Positions 28,001-37,360 of a DNA stretch of 64,000 bases are shown here, in pieces. The DNA comes from Paraescarpia echinospica (Eukaryota > Annelida > Polychaeta > Sabellida > Siboglinidae), in the NCBI GenBank assembly GCA_020002185.1, contig CM034531.1:44579099-44643098 (forward strand), written 5' to 3'. The translations under genes and the position numbers were made by a program. Under the pieces are notes generated by a model. The model searched no databases. It was not told where the DNA came from and worked only from the letters and a program-made list of their open reading frames with translations. The number at the start of each line of letters is the position of its first letter. The first letter of the stretch is position 1.

Positions 28001-29833
28001 TGAGGTAGATTGTATCTTCTCAGCTCAAGAAACTGTGAGCAACTGTCAGACCAAATGCACTCTGCTGCAATAGTGTTGCCAGATGGCTATTTTAGCTGCC
28101 AATTTTAGTGTAGCCAGATGATGCTTTCCATGAAAAAATCACGGTTCAGAAACCTATGTGCATTTGCTATATTTTAGAGCATTTGAAGGGGTGTGCCATC
28201 CTCACAAGCCAGGGCTGTTTGCCATGCAAAACTAGCCCTGGCTGTTCCTCTAAGCGAAATGCGGAAGTTAGCCAAGTCAAACTAGTAACTGACTTTGCCA
28301 GTTGTGACTGCATCACCCGTGGGAACAGTGCAAATACCAGTCCCAATTTGAAGACAGATAAACGACTTCTGGGAATCCCAATATATGATGATCCGTTCGT
28401 CCATTAGCATAAGCAGCTGAGCAGTATTGTGTATTCGAATAATCTCTTCTACTTCTTAAACATTGCATGTAACACATGAGCCATGGTTGGTTGAAATTAG
28501 TTTTATTACGACCACCTGACCTGCCTGCGATTTCATAGGCTGTGCTTAAATTAAGAGTTTCGCAAAGCGATCAGCCAGGGGGTACTGCTGGCTGGCGCAA
28601 GAAGATGGGGTGTGTCATCCTGGACCATAGAGATAGGAAGGAAGGTATGTATATATATGGATATATCCATGGGATATTTCAAATTTACTACCCCCAAATA
28701 TACATCTTTGTAAAAAGTTCCAGATTTAAACTCATGGTGACATTTGAAAAAATGTGTATGATGTACACGTTAGCTTGGAATGGCTGATATAGTGATAACA
28801 TGTTAGAACATCTTTATTCGCATGTATGATGTCACACAATGACACATTGTCATCAGCATATTTTAAAGTGAACTAAGTGTTGTTGAATAGCCAGGTCAGT
28901 GACCAACAGGATCTAAAGTACAAGTTTGGTAACCATTACCTGTATCACCTGTGACACATCTGGCTTGATTTGATATAAAAAACTTTGAAGTTAGGCCTAT
29001 AAAGGCAGACAGAAAGCTAAAACATATAAATACAGGGTAAACAGTATGAATGATGCTGTAAACCCTGGATTTATGTGTACATTATAGCAGATTTAAAAAT
29101 ATAATTATTGACCTAACATATGGACATAGTTAAAATAATTATTAATACTCAAGAAATAACTGTGACATTCACACTAATTTGACATGCATGCTCACTTTTA
29201 CAAGAAGTACTTTGAAGTTTTAGTTGGACAAAAGTTTGTAGACATACAATCTTATATTATCCGTTGAAATGGACTTAACCTCAGTCATAGTGATTGATAG
29301 CCCAGCACTCTAACCACGGAGTTAGTGGTCTTCAAAAAAGGAAAAGTATAAAACTACTGAAAATTTACTTTGTTGTTACTGGTCTGTACTTCATGTTGAT
29401 TCCACCGAACTCCCACATCTTTTCAAGAATCAAGATTGAATGAGACGTGGAGTATGACACCATCAGCTCAAGACAGCGTCAAGTTTAGAATCAACACAGT
29501 TTTGTCCGGTCCGTTTTTGTCTTGATGAATCAACTCAGACTCAGTCGTCTCACCCTCATTCCTCAGCTTAGCTAGGTAAACCAAAGGCAAAGACTGACTC
29601 GCTGACTTTGTCTTTACTTAAGCCACTATTTACATTAAGAAAAATCCCTGCCAGTGAACGTAATAAGATGCATCACTGCAATGACTTACCGGTAGGTCGA
29701 CTGTGATATCCGAGCCATCTAGTAATATAACTTTGCACACAATAAGATGTCTACCGCGTTTATCATAGCCGATGTCAGTCCTCACACCGCGACCTGTTCT
29801 ACGTCGGCTGAAAAAACGCATAAATCGAGACAT
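7053..29833 (-). CDS. EPB41L5: EPB41L5/yurt-type FERM-domain protein, first three coding exons (partial gene)
   Basis: Visible coding parts are complement(29690..29833), complement(7847..7951) and complement(7053..7095), giving 97 codons; the gene continues left of the window. The joined product runs from a basic N-terminus ([12 protein letters not shown]) into the FERM F1 lobe: '[13 protein letters not shown]', then '[22 protein letters not shown]', then '[13 protein letters not shown]'. This order and wording match the EPB41L5/EPB41L4B branch of band 4.1 proteins closely. In animals these act at the cortical membrane in epithelial polarity and cell adhesion, as Drosophila Yurt does. Junctions are phase 0, phase 0 and phase 1, with good donors and acceptors. 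Intron 1 is about 21.7 kb. EPB41L5 is preferred over EPB41L4B because of the PTPN4/TMEM177 neighbourhood; a single pre-duplication orthologue of both is equally possible. Confidence 0.88.
7517..7838 (-). mobile_element. 3' end of an L2-like LINE
   Basis: Read on the minus strand, the sequence encodes '[21 protein letters not shown]' followed by a stop. This matches the conserved C-terminus of L2/CR1-group reverse transcriptases (consensus-like AFSVAAPxLWNxLPLxIR). About 150 bp further on is 'aggcgcaatagaagt' followed by a TTA microsatellite, the usual L2-type tail. The fragment is 5'-truncated. Its recognisable part starts within about 10-20 bp of the EPB41L5 exon 2 donor at 7846 and reads through open from the exon, so an ORF caller fuses the two. 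Confidence 0.75.
7847..7951 (-). CDS. EPB41L5: EPB41L5 coding exon 2 (FERM F1)
   Basis: This 105-bp, 35-codon exon starts after the acceptor 'tgttacag' with [10 protein letters not shown] and ends FTDVTNVT before the donor GTATAC. It includes '[15 protein letters not shown]', the strongly conserved FERM F1 signature of band 4.1 and PTPN3/4 proteins; the GQELY lead matches EPB41L5. Both ends are phase 0. The ORF continues past the donor only because an L2-like LINE remnant happens to be in frame. Confidence 0.92.
8029..8138. repeat. 21-bp tandem repeat, about five to six copies
   Basis: Near-identical copies of 'taacacaagtaacacccca' plus two bases sit in EPB41L5 intron 1. The period of 21 gives an open minus-strand frame with repeated YMGCYLC, which is an artefact. 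The only difference between copies is at the right edge, suggesting recent expansion. Confidence 0.92.
9146..10227. mobile_element. hAT-like DNA transposon with perfect 5-bp target-site duplication
   Basis: This is a 1082-bp element in EPB41L5 intron 1. It begins CAGTGATAGAAATA and ends, reverse-complemented, CAGCATTCGAAATAGC. Several copies of 'acttgtccg' follow inside both ends (near 9173, 9195, 10130 and 10190 in inverted orientation), as expected for subterminal transposase-binding repeats. The bases 'gtatc' flank both ends exactly (9141-9145 and 10228-10232). The CAG...CTG termini and the 5-bp duplication match the element at 4194-5447, though their inner sequences differ. The interior is CpG-rich. 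No transposase domain was recognised, so it is probably non-autonomous. Confidence 0.82.
10233..13784. other. EPB41L5 intron 1 sequence, no gene recognised
   Basis: No exon, RNA gene or clear element is recognised here apart from the short CT-rich repeat at 12340-12435. Open frames at 10959-11150, 11552-11764 and 12313-12690 have no homology that I can see. A short TA run lies at 13619-13631. Confidence 0.5.
12340..12435. repeat. Short CT-rich tandem repeat
   Basis: About three imperfect copies of 'ctccctactcccacctccc' with 'accctgaccaca' give a local pyrimidine-rich run on the plus strand. The long ORF starting at 12313 passes through it and is not considered coding. Confidence 0.75.
13785..15110. 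repeat. Dispersed repeat family D, copy 1 (about 1.3 kb)
   Basis: Sequence collinear with 42270-43845 over its whole length. Shared landmarks in order include 'gccagtgaagatacacctgg', 'gtagaaaccttgca', 'cccctac...accctccccca', 'gtaaaacatctgaataatat' and 'cccaaaggactaaaaa'. Two internal modules of about 120 bp containing 'agaatgattcaatcaaatac' lie at 14748-14865 and 14900-15025. The left end has 'ccaagaggc' and the right end, inverted, 'ggtccagtggact', resembling eroded terminal inverted repeats. It is probably a non-autonomous transposable element; its class is not determined. Confidence 0.8.
15111..19149. other. EPB41L5 intron 1 sequence, no gene recognised
   Basis: I find no convincing exon, tRNA or element. 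Frames at 16080-16277, 16756-17091, 17307-17555 and 18353-18604 lack recognisable motifs and flanking splice signals consistent with a gene. Confidence 0.5.
19150..20633. repeat. 40-bp minisatellite, about 37 copies
   Basis: A tandem array of a 40-bp unit containing 'gaataccactggtagtgcag' and 'ttggagttgactggaaca'. Variant positions include gtagtgc/gtagtac, gaatacc/ggatacc and cact/cagt. Between 19640 and 19920 a three-unit pattern (ac, gc, gc with 'cacag') repeats every 120 bp, so trimers were duplicated. Two units near 19520 and 19599 lack one base. Minus-strand ORFs of 381-499 codons cross it in all three frames because 40 is not divisible by three and the unit lacks stops; these are not genes. 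It lies in EPB41L5 intron 1. Confidence 0.97.
20634..25494. other. EPB41L5 intron 1 sequence with a hairpin
   Basis: No gene is recognised. The stretch contains the inverted repeat at 22060-22174 and a short CA-rich run near 21605-21625. ORFs at 23660-23971 and 24556-24744 have no recognisable features. Confidence 0.5.
22060..22174. repeat. Inverted repeat with about 53-bp arms
   Basis: The left arm (22060-22112) and right arm (22121-22174) are near-perfect reverse complements, for example 'atcatactatttagttat' against 'ataactaaatagtatgat', with an 8-bp spacer. The structure would form a long hairpin. It may be a foldback element or the product of a template switch. Confidence 0.9.
25495..25930 (+). 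pseudogene. Decayed reverse-transcriptase C-terminal fragment (LINE)
   Basis: In shifting plus-strand frames the stretch reads '[13 protein letters not shown]' near 25496 and '[13 protein letters not shown]' near 25811, with stops and frameshifts between them. These resemble the 'VLLYGSETW' and 'GHV.RM' blocks near the C-terminus of many non-LTR retrotransposon polymerases, in the right order and about the right distance apart. It is old and non-functional. The call is tentative because each block is short. Confidence 0.35.
25931..29259. other. EPB41L5 intron 1 sequence, no gene recognised
   Basis: Nothing gene-like is recognised. Small features are a run of ten G at 26395-26404 and two short hairpins built on 'agccaggg' (28200-28236 and 28574-28594). 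The ORF at 28156-28407 covers the first hairpin and has no recognised domain. Confidence 0.5.
29262..29330 (-). mobile_element. Possible tRNA-derived SINE remnant
   Basis: Read on the minus strand, 'cgtggttagagtgctggg' resembles a pol III A box in a tRNA D arm, and 'gaggttaagtcc' about 30 bases on resembles a B box with one base missing. The body after it is not recognisable. It could be chance or an old SINE head. Confidence 0.3.
29690..29833 (-). CDS. EPB41L5: EPB41L5 first coding exon
   Basis: 144 bp, 48 codons, starting at the ATG at 29833 ([16 protein letters not shown]) and ending '[14 protein letters not shown]' before the donor G|GTAAGTC. The end matches the start of the FERM F1 lobe and joins exon 2 in phase 0. 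This ATG is chosen because the product then starts with a short basic stretch followed by Phe-Phe and arginines, like the family. An in-frame ATG 33 bp further upstream (29866) would add 11 residues. The exon lies in CpG-rich DNA, consistent with a first exon. Confidence 0.9.
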
Positions 29834-30095
29834 TTTCTCGGCGTTCGATTGACCTAACCACGTCACATAGCACCTGGTAATCCAATATACATTGTTTGCC
29901 GAGTCATCTGCCTGCTACGTGCAATGGCGATGCCACGAAATTGCGAAATTCGGTAAAAACATTTGTAAAATCCAACACAGTTCACACTTCGAACAAGTTT
30001 TCGGGAGATGCACCGGAAATTGGTATAGCCTCAGTATGGTTTTCGTTTCGCTAATGGCGGCGCCCACGAAGCCTGACATTCATGACCAGTAGCTT
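29690..30095. promoter_or_regulatory. CpG-rich probable promoter of EPB41L5, possibly bidirectional
   Basis: CG dinucleotides are clearly more frequent here than in the kilobases on either side. The EPB41L5 first coding exon reads leftward from it. On the plus strand 'ctaATGGCGGCGCCC' at 30054 opens a 12-codon frame ending in TAG, which could be a 5' leader of a divergent transcript, perhaps a noncoding first exon of TMEM177 (34.6 kb), whose ATG follows a splice-acceptor-like 'ctttcag'. No TATA box is evident. The assignment rests on composition and position. Confidence 0.45.
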
Positions 30096-30299
30096 GTCAT
30101 TAGTTATTCTCTTGGAACAGTTTATGCCGTTACCACATTTATATCGTATAACAGTTGTAATAAAATAAATCAGGTACGTATTTTGGATATGGACAATATT
30201 TTGTAAATTTGGACGTGTACATACAAAATGTATTTCCCCTATCATCACCCACAACTGGGCACAAGTCACCGGATTCACATGCCTTTCCAAAACTTCACT

Positions 30300-30810
30300 T
30301 ATTAAGTTGTCTTCTTCTTCCGTTAAGTGGCCACAATAACTATATGATTATTCTGCCACCGTTCTGGGGATCTGCCATTTGGAAAGAAAAACCCACCTCC
30401 TACAAAATAGATAAAAATGCACCCTACTAATAAACCCTGCACAAGGCAGTGTCAGGCCCAAAAGAACATAACAAACAGACAAAAAACAAATAAAATAACT
30501 ACAAAGCTACTACTAATACTAGTTATCTACAGCTCTCTAACAAGGACCCTAGCATTTGAATGTTAGTCTGGAGATCCTTGACACAAAAGTGTCGACTGTG
30601 TTGGCCTCCACTACTAGGTCTGGAAGGTCGTTCCATTTCCTGATGGTTCTGGGCAGGAACGAGTGCTGATGGTACTGAGTGCAACACTGCGGCTGTGAGA
30701 ACTGATGGCTGTGGCCACATCATTGGCGTGGTGGTGGTGGCTTCAGCTTTCTCTTCAGTCCAGTGGCACTGACTTGGTTGGTGTGAATTTTATACAGCAT
30801 CGTCAGTCGA
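30300..30810 (-). mobile_element. 3' end of a non-LTR retrotransposon
   Basis: On the minus strand the sequence reads 'RLTMLYKIHTNQV', a stop, then 'HSFLPRTIRKWNDLP' and 'VDTFVSRISRLTFKC' with a terminal stop. This block order (LYKI, then FxPRTIRxWNxLP, then a short tail) is the conserved C-terminus of many invertebrate LINE polymerases. The 3' end near 30308 carries 'acggaagaagaagac', a common (GAA)n-type LINE tail. One internal stop and truncation show it is dead. The clade is not assigned. Confidence 0.72.
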
Positions 30811-31771
30811 GCTAATTGGTTGTTACTGTCTTGTTAGGGTTTAAGTTGTAGTACTAGTAAACCTTCTTTTAGTACTAGTAAACCTTCTTTTGTAGTTGGC
30901 ACTACTTGCACTGATAATCATCCATTTATCATAATAGTTCGGTGTTTTATGGAGTATGTTCTTTTAATTAGAACAAGACACTATTTTTTGTATGGTAATA
31001 CTGCCAAATCAGGCAAATGGCAAATCCTGCCTTTAGCCTTAGGCTTTACAAATAATATTTATTATAAAAAAATTACACAAACACTGTAACGGTATGCATG
31101 AAAACTGTGGATTCCATGCCACTGAAAATAGGCACCTCCAGGATACAATCATCATGCCCCCAAGCCATTGAAACACTGCATAATTGTGCAATATTTTATT
31201 GTCAATGGAATAGGGTTGCTTGCTTGTGTGCATTGTAAATGTTATAAATTCAAAGCAAAGGAGTTAAATTTGCTATCTCGTATTATATTTAGATATGTAG
31301 CTAGGCTACCAGCTGAATACAAAACATCAATGATTAGGTAGGAGTCAAACATAACATATTTTATATTTTGTGAAGAAAACACAATTTGTTAAACATGTAT
31401 ATTTTTGTGCAGTAAAATGTCAGTGGTTTGTAGTATAAATGGCATAATTTCTCTTATTCAATGATCATAAGTATTTCACTCAAAGCCAACAGAGAAGGTC
31501 TAAAAATCTGTTTGCAATACTGTTATTATGTAATTCAATTTCAGGCATTTTGTAAACAGCCTACTACTGTAAATCATGTTCATGAACAGCAGAAACTTTT
31601 GCTTATGTTACTTACATGTCAACAAAGGCAGCAATGCCATTTCTCGTAGACTATTACTCTGACCCCACATGTCAAGCTAAATTGCAGTAGTTACATAACA
31701 GTTTGTAAGCAGGGCTATTGTATCACAGACTGAGACAGTGCCTACTGTTACTGTCATGCTGAGCTATAGTT

Positions 31772-33050
31772 TCTTTCCAAACTTCTTCCGTTTGCTCCCT
31801 TGCGGGGTGGGGTCCACATCACTTGGTGGCTTCTTCTACTTTTCTTATCAGTTCTTCCCACTTCTCTCTCTCATCCGCAATGGCCGTCCATTCATGGCTG
31901 TTCATGCCAGCCCTCCCCAGGTCTCTTTTTATGCTGTCGTTCCATCTCAGCCTTGGTCTTCCTCTCCTTCGTCTGCCACCCTCTTCTACTTTCCATTATC
32001 TTTTCGCCAGTCTGTCTTCACCCATTCTATATACATGTCCCGCCCATCTCATTCTGTTACCGGCTACTTTCCTCTTTAGATGTTTTTTCATTCCAATCTC
32101 CTCTCTCAATTCCTTCATCTTCCTTCTATCCTCTCGCGTTACTCTACATATTCTTCTGACCCAGTTGTTTTCTGCTACCTGTAGTTTCTCCTCCTGTCTC
32201 ACTGTCAGTGGCAGTGTTCCCAACCCATATATACAGACTGGTACAACGCAGGCGTCCAACACTTTTCCTTTCAGTTGTTTCTTCAGTTTTCTGTCCCACA
32301 TAATGTCTTCTACCCTCTTTCATGCTGCTGCTCCTGCTTGCACCCTCCTCTGTATTTCTTTAATACTCCTTCCAACCTCACACACTGTACCACCCGGGTA
32401 TACAAAGCTGTTCACTTGTTTAATGGTCTTTCCGTCAATAATTACATGCAGATCTACCTCCTCTTCACCTATCCACATTACTTCAGTCTTCTCCAGATTC
32501 ATTTGGAGGCCGTGTTTTCTGAAGGTGTCGCTCCATTCTTGCAGTGCTTTCTGTAGTTCCTCTTTGTTATCAGCCACCACTGCTAGGTCATCTGCATACA
32601 GTATCTTCTTAAGCTATTCCTGCTTCGATATCTTTCCACTGATCAGGTTCATCACCATAATGAAAAGCAGGACCTCAAGGCTTTTCCCTGTTTGAGTCCT
32701 ACTTCCGCTCCAAATTGTTCCGATGTTTCTCCTTCGACTCTCACTACCGCTGTTGTCTCCTTGTACATTTCCTCCACCATTCAGGCTTCTGCTTCTCCAA
32801 CCTCCATCCATCTCATGACTGCAAATGCGAGTTCTCTCGGCACGGTGTCAAATGCCTTTTCCAGATCTACAAAACCGAATGCTACATCCTTTTTAAATTC
32901 TCTCTTCTTCTCGATAGTTTGTCTGATGACAAACAATCCATCATCTGTTCCTCTCCCTTTCCTAAATCCCAGCTGATTCTCTCCAGTTTTGCTTTCCACT
33001 GTAAGCCTCACCCTAGCATCCAGTATCCTTTCCAATTTTTCTTTCCAAAC
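31772..33050 (-). pseudogene. Truncated LINE reverse transcriptase, frameshifted
   Basis: Minus-strand frames cover, in order: fingers/palm region 'GFRKGRGTDDGLFVIRQ' and 'FGFVDLEKAFDTVPRE' (32781-33035); a frame change and 'LLFIMVMNLISGKI' (32614-32811); the catalytic 'YADDLAVVADN' and 'GLQMNLEKTEVM' (32320-32590); and the thumb/C-terminal part 'VCIYGLGTLPLT' and 'RMRWAGHVYRMG' (31996-32301). It continues to 'WEELIRKVEEATK' near 31820. The order matches non-LTR reverse transcriptases. The endonuclease and upstream polymerase are missing (5' truncation near 33050), and at least three frame breaks are present. The tail has 'aacggaagaag'. The plus-strand ORFs here (up to 290 codons) are antisense shadows. 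Confidence 0.88.
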
Positions 33051-33139
33051 CTTAGAACAAAAATAAAAAAATTATTATTACCAGAATGAAAGGCCCATCT
33101 TATTGCTGCTGCAGAGCAGAACACTGGGACTTGGTTAGA

Positions 33140-34230
33140 GACTAAGTGAAATGAACTTTTTTATTCCCAATCTGAATGGAATATAATCTAAAATTAGTGT
33201 CCTGGTATTCAACTAATTTTTTAAACCCCTCTTTCAAGGCCCCTTTTGGTTGTGTTTTCTGTACATTTTCTGCACAGTTTATTGCGAAATGTAGTGGTCA
33301 TTGTGATGTCACCGCAGGTAGCACCGCTGGGATTTAGCATGGCGCGCATCTATGCATGTTGATGTTTCAGGTCGTACATAAATTGCAATCGTGGAGTTTA
33401 ATATTTTTATATCACCGTAAAGATAATAATCTTACCTACAAATATGTCGCTGGATGCACACAGGAATTTTGTTTACTTTTTGAGTTGTTGCTGATTTGCC
33501 ATTTGAACATGGCGAATGCTCAAACTTGGAATGGAATGTAACATATTTTGATATATATCACAGTAAAGATAACAATGCTATCTACAAGTTTGTCGCTGGA
33601 TGTACCCAGGATTTGTTTTTAGTTTTTGAATTATTGCCGTTTGAACATTGTGAATGCATAATCCTGCAATGTATACGCGACAGTGGATATAATGCAAGGT
33701 TGAGCAATCGCAATGTTCAAATGGCAATAACTCAAAAAGTGAACACAATTCCTGTGTATATCCAGCGACTAATTTGTAGATAAGAATATTATTTTATAGT
33801 GATATCAAAAATTTCACAATTGCAATTTCATGTACAGTCTGAAACAAACAAACAGCCACACCGCCGCTCGCCGTTCTAAAGGATAGGGCATGCTCCATGG
33901 CCCTATCTCTGGTGATGACGTCACCAACATCTGATGGGCTGTGACACGTAAATGACCACGTTTGAGCAGGTTTACTGACATGAGTTCGCAACTGAACAGT
34001 CTTCATATTTGGCACATTACTTCACAAGAGTATTAAGTTTATGTATACAAAGTTTCAAAGACATTTAAAATTTCATTTCACTTTGTCTTTAAGTTGAGAA
34101 CTTAGATTACGGACTAAGTGAAATGAAATTTTAAATGTCTTTGAAACTTTGTATACATAAACTTAATACTCTTGTGAAGTAATGTGCCAAATATGAAGAC
34201 TGTTCAGAACTTAGATTACGGAGACTCTGA
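33140..34230. repeat. Foldback-type repeat cluster with nested inverted and direct copies
   Basis: A block of about 103 bp containing 'gtcgctggatg' occurs directly twice (33411-33512 and 33555-33658) and once inverted (33706-33808). Outer sequences are also inverted: 'gtggtcatt' with 'gtcacc' near 33293-33312 matches the reverse complement of 33920-33962, and 'aagtgaaatgaa' near 33143 matches the complement near 34070-34085. The whole looks like a foldback DNA element with arms of several hundred bases and extra internal duplications. No transposase is present. Confidence 0.75.
33992..34207. repeat. Near-perfect palindrome, 96-bp arms
   Basis: Arms 33992-34087 and 34112-34207 are reverse complements with about one mismatch, separated by 24 bp. 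The 16-bp string 'gaacttagattacgga' occurs in the spacer (34097) and again just outside the right arm (34206). A direct repeat flanking one arm points to a template-switch or snap-back duplication. The lack of divergence means it is young. Confidence 0.95.
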
Positions 34231-34596
34231 CATTACAATTATTAAACAACCATCACTAGTTTGCATATCTGACAAGGCAGTGGGACTACACAAATTTAAA
34301 CACTTTGTGACTCAGAACTTTGCACCAATATTCACGATTTTGCATGTTCTCGTATTTAAACTTTGTAATATTTAATTTGTGATAAAAACTTGCAAACACA
34401 TGAAGTTGTGAAAAGAAATTAAAATTTATAATATAAATATTATACACACTGACAGGCTGAAAAATAGATTTACAATTATTGTAATTATTATATTATACAT
34501 GGTGCTATAAGTCATGCTCGATGGATTTACTCGGCTAACTTTGTAGAAAGAATACACTGGCGTACCACTAATTTTTGTTAATTTGCGCTTTCAGTT

Positions 34597-34788
34597 ATGG
34601 CTCGTATACTCGAAAACCTTGGTCAGAAAAACTTCCAGATGCTGGTGGGAGCTGGGATCGGCTTGCTGTTTGGCGCTTCCCTCGTTCCTCAGACTGTGCT
34701 CCTCAAGAAGTACCGTCGTGTGTTGGCGAGCTACAAGGACGGGGAAGAGGAGCCCGTGTCAGAGGACCTGCTCCAACTCAAGGACAAG
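34597..34788 (+). CDS. TMEM177: TMEM177 coding exon 1
   Basis: 64 codons from MARILENLGQKNF to LLQLKDK, including the first hydrophobic segment 'MLVGAGIGLLFGASLVP'. The start ATG has a purine-poor context (gtt ATG G). The donor departs from consensus after GT, so some intron retention would not be surprising. Confidence 0.85.
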
Positions 34789-36522
34789 GTCTGGTTGTTA
34801 CCAATAAGGGGATATATGAACGGTTTCAGGGCAAAACCATGCTTGCACACCAGGGGGTGCTGCTGATTACATCAGGTTAAATACCCTCTGGTGTATGGCC
34901 ATGCTAAAATTCTGAGGTTAAGCTGAGCTAGTAATCTTGTTGCCTTTATGATTCGGCTGTTGGGTTTTTGTTTGGGAAGTAAAAATAATGATTTGAATAT
35001 AAGAAAATAAGACTTTCCCATGATAACCCCCCTCCCACATGGGTATCTCCTTATATATAATGTAGTAGTACCTTCGCAGACTGGACAGTATTGCCACAGG
35101 GGAATATCGTACTACAATTTCTTTTAAAATTATAAATGAAAATAATTTAGCAATGTCGTATGTGTTTTATATTACTGTTTGATTCATTGATATCATTCAT
35201 TGAAAGATACTGGATTGTTTTGTATGTGATTGCATTTGTGATTACAAATACGTACACTGTCATGTTTTGTATTATCATAATTGCTCAACATCGGTTATGC
35301 TTTAATACCATTACTTTAAATATGTTATAAAAATACTTTTATTTCAGGTAAAACCCATAAATGAGTACAGTACATAGAAATCGGCATAAAAATATAACAG
35401 TTTAAAAACATTAATAAGTAAAATATATAAATGGGTAAACAACTGTTAAAAAGTTAATTAACAGAGGCAAATAAATTGTGAAAAGTACAAGAAAAAATTA
35501 AATAAATATGTAACAAATAGGACCATAATGTTGCAGTACAGTGATTTTGAACGACTAGTCCACAAGGGGCCCATTAACTACATCTGTACAGCTACACATA
35601 CGTTTTACTATGTCGTTGTCAATGTTAAGCACCCATTTTCTAAAACCATAAACATTCTTGCGCAGTAGGGTGTCAAATGTGTTGATAGCAATATTGATAA
35701 TCATGTTGCTCGCTCATTACATAAGACAAAGCATTGTTTTAGATATTGGCTCGTATGGACATTCGGGCAGAGGAGGAGGCGGCCCTCAAATTGTTCACGT
35801 GCTTCGGCTGCGACGTGCTCCATCGAGGCAGTCTCAAACTACGGACTGGCGCCATTGTCGGTGTCCCAGCATCCTTCGCCTACGAACGAACCGAGGACGT
35901 AGATCGCGAGAAACTGATCGTGAACGAGAAAGAGGTGAACTGGTCATCGGTCGCCGGCACACAACTTCTTGAGTCACTCATCTTGAGTAAGGACGCAAAG
36001 GCGTTTGCAATCGCACGCGAGATCGGTTATGGGAACACATACCACTTGTGGGCAGATGCCATTCTCAAGTCTATGTTTGCGTACGCTGCATACGGGACCG
36101 GGTTTGGCATCAACACGAAGTTTCACACGCGTTCAACAATGAAGACGTGGGGACGTGTAGGCTTGTACGTCACCATAGCAGCCGTCTACAGCTTCCTCTA
36201 TCTCACCATCTCAGACACTTACTACTGCAACCGTGACAATCGCATTGATCGCAAGACGGCTCGTTTGAAAGCAGTGTATGCACGGGGTGGGGTGGAGTAC
36301 TACGAAAAGACACTGTTGAGAAACCGTGCCCTTCGCACTCTCATGGGGGACAGTGGGGCAAAGTTGTACACTTTGTACGGGAACCCAGTACACATTTGGA
36401 GACAGCCCCACGTGTCGCCGACGAATCGCAGGGATAACTTGGTACGGTACTTCAAGGAACACCTTGATAGACTAGGGGATGAGGGGGCTGAGAAACTGGA
36501 AGAACACAACACTCCTGAGTGA
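34597..36522 (+). CDS. TMEM177: Transmembrane protein 177 (mitochondrial, COX2 assembly factor)
   Basis: Join(34597..34788, 35743..36522): 323 codons, close to the roughly 311 residues of vertebrate TMEM177. In mammals this inner-membrane protein binds COX20 and helps stabilise newly made COX2 for cytochrome oxidase assembly. Matching features: an N-terminal hydrophobic segment (about residues 16-34); 'GAIVGVPASF' (about 100-109); 'FAIAREIGY'; two hydrophobic stretches (about 173-188 and 203-220); and the signature 'YARGGVEYYEK' (about 243-253) followed by 'LYTLYGNP' and 'TNRRD'. The intron is phase 0; its donor AAG|GTCTGG is weak, its acceptor 'gttttag' good, and the joined 'LKDK-ILARMD' aligns with the family. 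Reading through the intron gives a stop at 34866. The ATG follows 'gctttcagtt', so an upstream 5' UTR exon is likely. It is convergent with PTPN4. Confidence 0.92.
35743..36522 (+). CDS. TMEM177: TMEM177 coding exon 2
   Basis: 259 codons plus stop, starting ILARMDIRAEEEA directly after the acceptor 'ttgttttag'. It contains most of the conserved protein, including 'GVPASF', 'AREIGY', 'GGVEYYEK' and 'NRRDNLVRYF', and ends in TGA. GC and CpG content are visibly higher than in the flanking intron. Confidence 0.93.
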   Translation: MLARMDIRAEEEAALKLFTCFGCDVLHRGSLKLRTGAIVGVPASFAYERTEDVDREKLIVNEKEVNWSSVAGTQLLESLILSKDAKAFAIAREIGYGNTYHLWADAILKSMFAYAAYGTGFGINTKFHTRSTMKTWGRVGLYVTIAAVYSFLYLTISDTYYCNRDNRIDRKTARLKAVYARGGVEYYEKTLLRNRALRTLMGDSGAKLYTLYGNPVHIWRQPHVSPTNRRDNLVRYFKEHLDRLGDEGAEKLEEHNTPE

Positions 36523-37360
36523 CTTATGAAGATAAGGTGGCAGATAAACTAGAACTCAAGTTACATAACACTCCACATTGACGTGTGTCTTGGTAGAAGT
36601 TTTGTGACATTTCTAGTGACAATGTATTATTTTATTATTGGTGAAGATGTTCATCAAGTTGGTAGAAACTAATGAAATCAAAGGTTCTTCAGATCACTTC
36701 AGTTATTTCATTGTTTTGCCAATATTCGGTAACCTTCAGCAGGATCTGAATTGTGAGGTTTCAGGTGAGAGAAGAAGACAGGAATCCCACAATTCATTTC
36801 CCGATGAAGGCTACAAATGGTAGTTGAATCATTGAAGTCAAGCTTTATAATTATAAGTTTAAAGGTGTAATGTGAAAAAAATTAAATTTTGTATTATTTT
36901 ATGAGTTTTTTTATAAGTAATTACATGCAGGGGTTTCAAATCTGTAGTGTATTTTTTTACATATCAGTTTACTTCAGTGAGCTGACACTGCCCGGGAGTA
37001 TAATCATAATATAAATTACTGGTCATTATTACAATAACATAACTGCATACACTCTCAGTTAGAATAGCACATCTAAAATTAGCTGAATTGTGCTTCAGTT
37101 GGTGATAACACTGGGATAGATACCATTGTTCACACAGGGACAAGTGTGACATCGGGACAATACTGTATATATAGTATTATATACCACCTATAAATTCAAT
37201 GGAAATTGTTTGGAAATAAAACTTGTATGAGCATTATAGACTGTAGACTCCTGTATATTTGAGTTGCTTAATTCTTGGCACCTCATGTATCTCAAGGATG
37301 TAGGACGTATTCCTAGCGACATTAACGTCTACATTGTGTGTTGTCTGTATTCATAATATA

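Noticed and set aside
28196..28600. Two short hairpins built on 'agccaggg' considered as a structured RNA
   Set aside because: The stems are only about 8-10 bp and the surrounding sequence shows no further conserved structure.
31738..33089. Plus-strand ORFs of up to 290 codons
   Set aside because: They are antisense to the recognisable LINE reverse transcriptase; the serine/leucine-rich composition is a shadow of its reading frame.
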